From an uncultured Succinivibrio sp. (GTDB taxonomy: Bacteria > Pseudomonadota > Gammaproteobacteria > Enterobacterales > Succinivibrionaceae): a DNA stretch of 26,176 nucleotides. Shown piece by piece: positions 14,562 through 21,132 of the stretch. The stretch is from positions 1 to 26,176 of the forward strand of contig CAAGLL010000009.1 in assembly GCA_900770725.1 (NCBI GenBank), written 5' to 3'. How positions within the stretch are numbered: the first letter of the stretch is position 1; the number at the start of each line of letters is the position of its first letter. The notes beneath the pieces were generated by a model. That model had not been told where the DNA came from, made no database searches, and saw nothing but the letters and a program-made list of their open reading frames with translations. Both the position numbers and the translations under genes were made by a program.

Positions 14562-16175
14562 ATGAATTTGAAGCAGGCTGCCGCCTTGATCGCGCTCTGC
14601 CCGGCGCTCGCGCTGGCGCAGGACGATCCCTACAACCCCGATCCCTCAAAGGACGACGTGGTGGTCTCGATGCCCTGCGGGGCCAGGATGGCCTTCGTGA
14701 AGGTCTACACCTCGGCAGGGCAGGACCGCCTTTCAGACCGCAAGTTCCGCGCCGGACTCTCGGACAGCGAGAGCCCCTTTGCCCAGAACCCGGCCGCCTC
14801 CTACATCCAGGGCGGGTTTGAGGACAAGGACGGCTTCTACTACCTCATGGGCAAGTACGAGGTGATGCAGCGCCAGCACGATGCGCTCTCGGGCAAGTGC
14901 AAGGAGGGCGATCCCTCAAAGCGCGAGCTCCTGCCTGCCGTGAACGTCTCGTGGTTCGACGCGATGCAGGACGCCCGCGCCTACTCGGATTACCTGCAGA
15001 CTGCCAAGGACGCCCCCGCCTCAGGCGGGGCGAAGGGCTTTGCCCGCCTGCCCACCGACGCGCAGTGGGAGTTCGCCGCGCGCGGCGGCCTCAAGGTCTC
15101 GGCAAGCCAGTTCGAGGCGCGGCTGCCCCCGATGGAGGGCGAGCTGCGCGACTACGCCTGGTTCCAGGGCAGCAAGAGCTCGAACGGCAGGCTGAACCTC
15201 CCGGGCAAGCTCAAGCCCAACCCGCTTGGGATCTACGACATGTTCGGAAACGCCCAGGAGATGGTGCTCGATCCCTTCAGCGCCACCCGCACCGGCAGGC
15301 ACCACGGGCAGGACGGCGGCATGACCGTGCGCGGCGGGAGCTTCCTCACCCCCGAGCAGAGCATCACCTCGGCGCTGCGCACCGAGAAGCCCTACTTCGC
15401 GGGCGGGCAGGAGCTCAAGGCCAAGGATCTGGGCTTCAGGCTGGTGATCGGCACCGTGGTCGCCGGCAGCGCCAATGACGTCAAGGCGCTCAACGACGAG
15501 GTCGCAAAGCTCGGCAACGAGGAGACCACGGGCTCGGCGCAGGGCGGCAAGGACGGCACGGTGCAAAAGCTCAACGGGATCATCGAGAAGAACCGCAAGG
15601 CCATCGAGGCGGTGCAGAAGGAGAAGAGCTCGCTTGAGAAGAGCAACGCGATGCTCGAGCAGAACAACTCCGAGCTCACCTCGGAGCTTGAGAAGCTGCG
15701 CGAGCAGATGGTCGGCGCCAACGCCTCGCGCGACGAGATGCGCGACGTGGCCATCACCGCCAACCTCAGGCTCGGCGGCTTCCTGTGCCGCACCATGACC
15801 GACGAGTACTCGACGCAGCAGTACTTCGAGAAGACCGCGCAGATCCTGAAGTCACGCTGCAAGGACGGCACCGAGCCCTTCTGCAAGTCCTACGAGGCGG
15901 CAAGCTCGAGCGCCGAGAAGTCAAAGAAGGCCTTGGAGGTGCTCGCGACCTATTACGGCGACAACCTCACGGAGGCTGCCAACACCTATGATCTCAAGCT
16001 CTTTGAAAAGCAGCTTGCCGCATCGAAGACCGCGATGGCCAACACGAACTTCAGCACGTACATCGACATGTACTACAGCCACCTGAAGGGCTTTCGCAAG
16101 ATGGGATCGGACAACGCCAGGAACCAGGCATTGTGGATAAGCCAGTGCCACAGCCTGGTGGAGGGGAAGAAGTAA
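14562..16175 (+). CDS. Secreted FGE-sulfatase-fold protein with C-terminal coiled coil
   Basis: A 537-residue exported protein. The signal peptide ends in ALALA before QDD (about residue 20). Residues 30-300 match the formylglycine-generating-enzyme (SUMF1) fold: NVSWFDAM (about 128), RLPTDAQWEFAARGG (about 162), IYDMFGNAQEM (about 226), VRGGSF (about 256) and GFRLVIG (about 291). The usual tryptophan-cysteine stretch after GN is replaced (AQEMVLDPF), and no cysteine sits where the catalytic pair is expected, so it is probably a structural or binding version. Residues 330-400 form a clear coiled coil (KSSLEKSNAMLEQN and following), and a helical tail with three cysteines completes it. ATG 14562 lies one base after the permease stop, and the next gene begins immediately after its TAA. 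Confidence 0.85.
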   Translation: MNLKQAAALIALCPALALAQDDPYNPDPSKDDVVVSMPCGARMAFVKVYTSAGQDRLSDRKFRAGLSDSESPFAQNPAASYIQGGFEDKDGFYYLMGKYEVMQRQHDALSGKCKEGDPSKRELLPAVNVSWFDAMQDARAYSDYLQTAKDAPASGGAKGFARLPTDAQWEFAARGGLKVSASQFEARLPPMEGELRDYAWFQGSKSSNGRLNLPGKLKPNPLGIYDMFGNAQEMVLDPFSATRTGRHHGQDGGMTVRGGSFLTPEQSITSALRTEKPYFAGGQELKAKDLGFRLVIGTVVAGSANDVKALNDEVAKLGNEETTGSAQGGKDGTVQKLNGIIEKNRKAIEAVQKEKSSLEKSNAMLEQNNSELTSELEKLREQMVGANASRDEMRDVAITANLRLGGFLCRTMTDEYSTQQYFEKTAQILKSRCKDGTEPFCKSYEAASSSAEKSKKALEVLATYYGDNLTEAANTYDLKLFEKQLAASKTAMANTNFSTYIDMYYSHLKGFRKMGSDNARNQALWISQCHSLVEGKK

Positions 16176-17759
16176 ATGCTGAGGCTAGCTAGGATCCAGA
16201 AGTCGCGCATGTCGCCGCAGTCGGCGGCGCTGGCGCACTCGCTTTCAGACTGGACGGAGGAGCTCTCAGGCAAGGTCTCGCGCGAGAGCCTGGGGCTCCT
16301 GCCCGTGGCGCGCGATGACGGGGAGCACGTGAACTTCCTGACCGCGCGCGAGGGCGAGGCCGAGGAGTCAAGGAGCCCGCTTTCAAGCGCGGCCGCCTCG
16401 GCGCTCAGATCGCAGGCACAGGAACTGCTGCACTTCCTAAAAGGCGGCGAGGCGCTGTCCAACAGCGCCCTTGAGCCGCAGAGGGCATACCTTGCGCAGA
16501 TGATCGAGCGCGCCGCCCACGTCTTCCTCTTTGAAGGGAAGGTGCCGGTGCTGCTGCCCTATGAGACCGTGGAGGAGAGCGCCGCAGCCCAGGCTGCGGC
16601 ACAGCGCGCGAAAGCTGCAGCAGCGCCGCCTCCGCCTCCTAAGAAGCGCGGGTGCCTGCTGCCCTTCCTCTTGCTGCTCCTCCTGCTCCTGGGGCTCTTG
16701 TTTGCGCTCTGGTGGTTCCTGCTGCGCCCCTGGCCGATGCAGGGGAGCTTTGCAGACGCGCTCGATCGCCTCGGCATCAGCTCGCCCTTCAAGCAGGACT
16801 ACACCAAGCAGCTGGGCGAGCTCTCTGAGATCGAGAAGCGCGCCGACGCGCTCCTAAGGAAGATGGACGAGGAGGACGAAGCCGCGCGCATCGCCGCCGA
16901 GAAGAAGCGCCAGGAGGAGCTTGACGCGCTGAAGTCCCAGGGCGCGAAGAACGAGGATGAGATCAAGGCGCTGCAGCAGCGCCTGGACGAAGCCGAGAAG
17001 GCCAAGGCCGCGGCCCCGGCTCCTGAGCCTCAAAAGCCTGCACCTGCAAAGCCCGAGGCGAAGGCGCCCGAGCCGCCAAAGCCTGCGGCTCCAAAGCCTG
17101 AGCCCAAGCAGGAGGCCAAGCCCTCCGGCAGCGCCAAGGCGCTGCCCAAGTGCCGCGTGCTCAAGCAGGATGGGACGATGCCCAAGATGGTCATCGCCTT
17201 CGACGGATCGCGCTCGATGCTCACGCCCGACGTGATGGGCGCGGCCAACCGCCTCGATGCGGCGACCTCCGCGGCCTCCTCGCTCGTAAACTCCATCGAC
17301 AAGAACGTCGACATCGGCTTCGTCGAGATCAACGGCTGCTCGGCGGCCAAGTCGCGCGGGTTCTTCACGGGGATCCAGCGCCAGGCGCTCCAGCAGACCA
17401 TCATGGGCGTCAACCCGATGCGCTATGACGGCATGACCCCGCTCGTGGACGGCCTCTCTAAGATCGCCTCGATGACCGACGGCGTGAACGCCGACGCAGT
17501 GGGCGTGCTCATCTCGGACGGCGAGGACACCTGCCCGGTGACCCGCGACATGGACGTCTGCCAGGTGGCGCGCGCGATCCACGCCCGCAAGCCCAGGCTC
17601 AAGATCCACACCGTGCTCATAGGCCAGGATGCCGGGCAGGCTGCCTGCATCGCCCGCATAACCGGAGGGCGCGTCTACAGCCCGCAGGACGCAGCGTCCA
17701 TCCGCACGGGGCTGCAGGCCACCGGCGCTGAGATGCGCAAGGTCTGCGACAACAACTGA
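16176..17759 (+). CDS. Bitopic VWA protein with SrfA-like N-terminus
   Basis: A 527-residue protein. Residues 1-130 are a cytoplasmic domain with LLPVARDDGEHVNF (41-54), a motif shared with the next protein and, as I recall, with enterobacterial SrfA. After PPPPPKKRG comes a membrane helix (160-183) ending LWWFLLRPWP; the positive charges predict N-inside. A coiled coil follows (about 215-275), then a Pro/Ala/Glu/Lys TonB-like linker (about 280-325). The C-terminal VWA domain has a complete MIDAS: DGSRS at 343-347, T421 in DGMTPL and D448 in ISDGED, plus several cysteines expected to form disulfides outside the cytoplasm. The start abuts the previous TAA, with GGAGGGG upstream. It probably binds another envelope component through the metal site. 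Confidence 0.82.
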   Translation: MLRLARIQKSRMSPQSAALAHSLSDWTEELSGKVSRESLGLLPVARDDGEHVNFLTAREGEAEESRSPLSSAAASALRSQAQELLHFLKGGEALSNSALEPQRAYLAQMIERAAHVFLFEGKVPVLLPYETVEESAAAQAAAQRAKAAAAPPPPPKKRGCLLPFLLLLLLLLGLLFALWWFLLRPWPMQGSFADALDRLGISSPFKQDYTKQLGELSEIEKRADALLRKMDEEDEAARIAAEKKRQEELDALKSQGAKNEDEIKALQQRLDEAEKAKAAAPAPEPQKPAPAKPEAKAPEPPKPAAPKPEPKQEAKPSGSAKALPKCRVLKQDGTMPKMVIAFDGSRSMLTPDVMGAANRLDAATSAASSLVNSIDKNVDIGFVEINGCSAAKSRGFFTGIQRQALQQTIMGVNPMRYDGMTPLVDGLSKIASMTDGVNADAVGVLISDGEDTCPVTRDMDVCQVARAIHARKPRLKIHTVLIGQDAGQAACIARITGGRVYSPQDAASIRTGLQATGAEMRKVCDNN

Positions 17760-17776
17760 CAAGTAAGGAAAAGGCA

Positions 17777-19351
17777 ATGAGGAACTCATACCGCATCAAC
17801 GGCGGAAGCGTCCGCGACTACGTGCCCATCGGCGTCGACGGCCGCCCGGTCTGGAAGAACGCCGAGGCCTTCCTGCGCAGCATCACTGTAAGCGGCCCCC
17901 TGGGCACGGCAGCGGCGCGCCACCTGGCCGAGCCTGAGTTCTCGGACAACGGCGAGCACGTCGACTGGTTCGTGGGCTTTCCCCCGAAAAACAGCGGTGG
18001 CTACGAGGTCGTGAGGTGGGACGCGGCCTCGCCTGACGAGCGCAAGGCCGCCTGGGAGGAGCTTGAGCGCTTCGGCCACAACCTTGAGATCTACGGGCGC
18101 GATCTTGAGAAGAAGGCGCTGAGCGCCAACGACGAGCTCTTCGCGCACTACCTCACCGGGACCTCGGGCTACGAGAAGCTCCCGGCCGTGCACTTCCCCT
18201 CAAGCGACTGCATCTTCATCGTCGACGGAGTGCCGGTCGTGACCTTCTGGGGCTTCCTGCGCCCAGGCCAGACCCTTTCAGGATCGCCCTTTAAGGCGCT
18301 CGCCCCCTCGGAGGCCTCAAACCCCTTCGGCGCCGCAGCCGGCGGGGCAGGGGGCGCCGCCGCAGCGCCTGCCGCGGCCGCGGCCCCATGGTGGAAGCGC
18401 CACCTGCTGTGCCTCATATTGCTGCCCTTGTTGCTGCTGCTCCTGCCTTTGCTCCTCTACCTGCTCTGGTGGTGGTTCTTTGCGCGCGGGGCCGGGCTTC
18501 CGGCGTTCGGGGCCATCCCCGATCTCGCGCACGGCTCGCTTGATCCCGTGAAGATAGAGGCCCCGCTCGCGGCGGACGATGACGACGAGCCCGTGGCGCT
18601 GCAGCGCCGCGACGTCGTGGTCGATGGGAATGGGCGCGCGGTGGTGCCGGACGGCACAGCCGATGCGGCATTACCTGCGGGGCAGGCCGAGGATGAGGCC
18701 GCCGATGGCACCGCCGTCGTGCCCGATGCTGCGGCCAAGGATGAGGCGGCTGCCGATCAGGACGCGGCCAAGGACGAGCCTGCTGCCGATCAGGATGCGG
18801 CCAAGGATGACGCATCCAAGGACAACGCAGCCAAGGATGATGCCGCAAAGGATGACGCATCCAAGGACGACGCGGCCAAGGATGATGCGGCCAAGGACGC
18901 CCAGGACGGCAAGGCCGCCGCTGGCGCCTCGTCAAAGGACGATCCTGCCAAGGCCCCTGAGCTTAAGAACACCGACGCAAACGGCAACCTCGTGCTCGAT
19001 CCCAAGGCTCTCTCGCAGGGATCGCTGCGGGGCCTGGACGGCACCTGGAACACCTCCTCGGGGCTCTTTGACACCAAGACCGGCAAGCCCCTGTCCATCA
19101 AGTACAGCTTCGACAAGGGCAAGGGCACCGCCCAAGTGACCAAGGCCGACGGCACCAAGTGCTCCGTGGGCACCTCAGGCTCGGTTGCAGGCGGCGGACT
19201 TGAAATAGCAGGCGGCATGGCCTCCTGCGCCGACGGCTCGAAGATCTCGCTGCCCAAGGTGCGCTGCACCCCTGGCAAGGACGGCAAGGCCGACTGCTCG
19301 GGCCTCTATGGGGACAAGCAGGACAACATCAAGATGGAGCTCTACAAGTAG
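17777..19351 (+). CDS. srfA: SrfA-like bitopic membrane protein
   Basis: A 524-residue protein. The N-terminal 185 residues (GGSVRDYVPIGVDGRPVW and, at 57-64, DNGEHVDW) resemble the start of enterobacterial SrfA as I remember it, and the C-terminal LDGTWNTSSGLFDTKTGKP segment also fits. A long Ala/Gly linker leads to WKRHL and a membrane helix (about 208-233) ending LWWWFFARGAG, predicted N-inside. Residues 319-380 are an AAKDDASKD-type repeat, presumably an extended linker in the periplasm. The last 120 residues form a Cys-containing, probably beta-rich domain. AAGGAAAAGG precedes ATG 17777. In the classical order srfA comes before srfB; here it lies some 11 kb downstream of srfB. The family call rests on memory of motifs, not a search. 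Confidence 0.68.
   Translation: MRNSYRINGGSVRDYVPIGVDGRPVWKNAEAFLRSITVSGPLGTAAARHLAEPEFSDNGEHVDWFVGFPPKNSGGYEVVRWDAASPDERKAAWEELERFGHNLEIYGRDLEKKALSANDELFAHYLTGTSGYEKLPAVHFPSSDCIFIVDGVPVVTFWGFLRPGQTLSGSPFKALAPSEASNPFGAAAGGAGGAAAAPAAAAAPWWKRHLLCLILLPLLLLLLPLLLYLLWWWFFARGAGLPAFGAIPDLAHGSLDPVKIEAPLAADDDDEPVALQRRDVVVDGNGRAVVPDGTADAALPAGQAEDEAADGTAVVPDAAAKDEAAADQDAAKDEPAADQDAAKDDASKDNAAKDDAAKDDASKDDAAKDDAAKDAQDGKAAAGASSKDDPAKAPELKNTDANGNLVLDPKALSQGSLRGLDGTWNTSSGLFDTKTGKPLSIKYSFDKGKGTAQVTKADGTKCSVGTSGSVAGGGLEIAGGMASCADGSKISLPKVRCTPGKDGKADCSGLYGDKQDNIKMELYK
18726..18905 (+). repeat. Tandem repeat encoding Ala-Lys-Asp units
   Basis: Imperfect 15- to 30-base repeats of the form GCGGCCAAGGATGA(T/C) and GCATCCAAGGACGA encode AAKDD and ASKDD peptides about a dozen times. 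They form a charged extracytoplasmic linker in the SrfA-like protein. The near-identity of adjacent units suggests recent slippage expansion. Confidence 0.8.
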
Positions 19352-19427
19352 GCCTTGCGAGGGCAGGATGGCCGGGAGCGCCCGGGCCTGTGCAATGGCC
19401 CTGCATGCAAACGGCTTTTGCCTGAAG

Positions 19428-19433
19428 CATAAT
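19428..19433 (+). promoter_or_regulatory. Weak possible -10 box before the first lipoprotein gene
   Basis: CATAAT lies 34 bases before the start codon in the only gap above 100 bases within the block (19352-19466). The -35 region (ATGCAA, 17-base spacer) is poor. It might be an internal promoter raising lipoprotein expression; otherwise the gap holds only small imperfect GC-rich inverted repeats. Confidence 0.25.
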
Positions 19434-19466
19434 TGAAGCGCATAAACAGGAAGGAGAGCAGGACAG

Positions 19467-20234
19467 ATGAACATGATCGAAAAATCCCTGGCCGCCGCGG
19501 CGCTGTGCGTGCCGCTGGTCTTCGCCTCAGGATGCAACTCGCTGATGGGCGGCTCGGACGGCTCGGCATCCTACGATGAGGACTCGGACGTCAACCCGGA
19601 GCTCAAGCAGGACTCGCCGCAGTTCTTCTCGAAGTCCGGCGCGACCGGCTGCGTCACCGGCGCCCTCGCCGGCGTGCTCGCCTGCATGCTGAGCAACGCC
19701 AAGGACAAGGGCACCTGCGCCATCGCCGCCGGCGCCGGCGGCTGCGCTGTAGGCATGACCGCCAACTACCTGCTCGACAAGGTGCGCGCCGACTACCACA
19801 ACACCGAGGATCAGCTGAACGCCACCAAGGCTGCGGTGCAGGAGAACATCGACAAGACCACCAAGCTGCGCGATCTCTCCTCCAAGACCTTGAAGGAAGA
19901 CCAGGCCGCGGTGAAGAAGCTCAACTCAGACTACGAGAAGGGCAGGGCCACGCAGGAGCAGCTCAAGGCCAAGGACCGCGAGCTTGCCGCCAACATCAAG
20001 TTCCTCACCGAGAAGAAGGAGGAAGCCGAGGCCAAGCTCAAGGAGGCCAAGACCGCGCGCGACGGCGTGGTTGAGGCCGCAGGCGGCGAGGAGAGCCTCA
20101 ATGCCAACAGCAAGCGCTCGGTGAAGGAGCTTGACGAGCAGATCTCCGAGTACAAGCTGGCGCTGCAGGACATCAACAACAACATCATGGCCTACTCGGA
20201 TGCCAAGAGCTCGCTTTTGATCAAGAACGCCTGA
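19467..20234 (+). CDS. Lipoprotein with glycine-zipper segment and long coiled coil
   Basis: A 255-residue predicted lipoprotein. The signal peptide ends in VFASGC, a relaxed lipobox, with the lipidated cysteine at 23; +2 is Asn, which favours the outer membrane. After a short acidic linker, QFFSKSGATGC leads into a Gly/Ala/Cys-rich segment (about 57-105, with GALAGVLAC and AAGAGGCAVGM) resembling a glycine zipper. From about 110 to 235 the protein is charged and heptad-like (EQLKAKDRELAANIKFL), forming a coiled coil. Homology to a named family is not recognised. GGAGAG and AGGA lie upstream of ATG 19467; a second in-frame ATG at 19473 is possible. The FFSK motif recurs in the next gene. Confidence 0.78.
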   Translation: MNMIEKSLAAAALCVPLVFASGCNSLMGGSDGSASYDEDSDVNPELKQDSPQFFSKSGATGCVTGALAGVLACMLSNAKDKGTCAIAAGAGGCAVGMTANYLLDKVRADYHNTEDQLNATKAAVQENIDKTTKLRDLSSKTLKEDQAAVKKLNSDYEKGRATQEQLKAKDRELAANIKFLTEKKEEAEAKLKEAKTARDGVVEAAGGEESLNANSKRSVKELDEQISEYKLALQDINNNIMAYSDAKSSLLIKNA

Positions 20235-20259
20235 CAAGGCAGGAACTGAGAGTTTGAAA

Positions 20260-20766
20260 ATGAGAAAACTAATCCTCGCAGCGGCCATCGCGGCCTCTGC
20301 CGCGGCGCTTGGCGCCTGCTCGGCCGACCAGTGCGATCCCTCGACCGATCCTGGCTTCTTCTCGAAGATCGGCTGCGCCGCAGGCGGCGGCTACGCCAAG
20401 CGCGTCGAGGCCAAGAAGCAGGAGATCGCAGACCTCAGGGCAGAGCAGCAGTCCCTCACAGACGAGGTCATAAGCTTGAACGACGAGGACAAGGTGGCAA
20501 AGGAGAGCCGTGCCAAGGCCCAGCAGAGGCTCGATCGCATCGACGAGAAGCTCGACGCGCTCAAGGCCAAGGTCGCAGCCTCGGGGGCGAAGAGCGCCAA
20601 GCTTGAAAAGCAGATAGCAGACGCCAAGTCCCAGGTAGGCGTGGTGAGGAAGCTCCCAGCCGACGCCACCTACCTGCAGAAGGAGGCTGAGCTTGCTGAT
20701 CTCAAGCAGAAGCTCAACGATCTCACGCAGACGATGACCGCCCCCGGCATCAGCGCCGCCTACTGA
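20260..20766 (+). CDS. Small coiled-coil lipoprotein
   Basis: A 168-residue predicted lipoprotein. The signal peptide with RK ends in AALGAC, a good lipobox with Cys20; +2 is Ser, consistent with outer-membrane sorting. PGFFSKIGCAAGGG (31-44) parallels FFSKSGATGC of the upstream lipoprotein. Most of the remainder (about 47-155) is a coiled coil built from EAKKQEIADLRAEQ-type heptads. ATG 20260 is chosen; TTG at 20254 is in frame, adds two residues and is better spaced from AGGA at 20241-20244. It lies 25 bases after the preceding stop and is the last gene of the block, followed by a strong terminator. Confidence 0.75.
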   Translation: MRKLILAAAIAASAAALGACSADQCDPSTDPGFFSKIGCAAGGGYAKRVEAKKQEIADLRAEQQSLTDEVISLNDEDKVAKESRAKAQQRLDRIDEKLDALKAKVAASGAKSAKLEKQIADAKSQVGVVRKLPADATYLQKEAELADLKQKLNDLTQTMTAPGISAAY

Positions 20767-20779
20767 GGAAAACCGATCC

Positions 20780-20813
20780 AAAAAAGCCCCTGCGATGATG
20801 CGGGGGCTTTTTT
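20780..20813 (+). terminator. Rho-independent terminator ending the Srf block
   Basis: GCCCCTGC pairs with GCGGGGGC (one G-T pair) around a GATGAT loop. It is flanked by an A-run on the left and six T on the right, so it can work in both directions. It lies 13 bases after the last lipoprotein stop. Confidence 0.92.
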
Positions 20814-21132
20814 CATGCGCTGTTCCGTAACCGTTTGCGAAAGAACCGGCGATGGATTTTGGAAAAACACTCCTGCAAGATCCCCCTCCCAAGTTGCAAA
20901 AAAGCGCCAGCGCCTATCACCTGAAGATCAATTCTTTCCTCGAATGCCTTATTTGTATGCAAGATTTGTGACCTCAGTCCAATATTCAGCATCCTCTGCA
21001 ACGAAAAAATATCATGCGGTCACGTTTCCGCATCGATGCGGCGGCAAGCGTTTACGGTTTTACTAGAATCAATCGTGCGTGGGGAGCGCATGCGTTCCGC
21101 CGCATTTTTAATAAAACACGTGAGGAGTAAAT
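20814..21132 (+). promoter_or_regulatory. Control region upstream of ytfQ
   Basis: This 319-base AT-richer gap has no convincing gene. It holds a CRP-like half-conserved site TGTGA-N6-TCCAA (20967-20982), a perfect 14-bp palindrome CCGCATCGATGCGG (21028-21041), an imperfect LacI/GalR-type site GCAAGCGTTTAC (21044-21055) and a TAGAAT -10-like hexamer (21064-21069) without a proper -35 box. A near-perfect palindrome GGAGCGCA/TGCGTTCC (21083-21098) lies in the predicted leader, and GAGGAG (21122-21127) is the ribosome-binding site. The pattern suggests an activator-dependent, repressor-controlled sugar promoter; none of the sites is proven. Confidence 0.45.

Noticed and set aside
14562..16175. 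Active sulfatase-modifying enzyme
   Set aside because: No cysteines at the catalytic positions and no sulfatase gene nearby.
16854..17789. 311-codon minus-strand frame opposite the bitopic VWA gene
   Set aside because: Composition is low-complexity (Arg/Leu/Gly/Val), and it is a shadow of a gene with clear VWA motifs.
18726..18905. CRISPR array
   Set aside because: The repeats are short, contiguous, in frame and coding; there are no spacers and no cas genes.
2510..20813. Type VI secretion or phage-derived injection system
   Set aside because: None of the tube, sheath, baseplate, ClpV or TssJLM proteins is present; the resemblance is limited to a multi-gene envelope layout.
20815..21066. 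83-codon frame after the Srf terminator
   Set aside because: It begins right after the terminator T-run, has no ribosome-binding site, covers the regulatory palindromes before ytfQ and shows no recognisable features.
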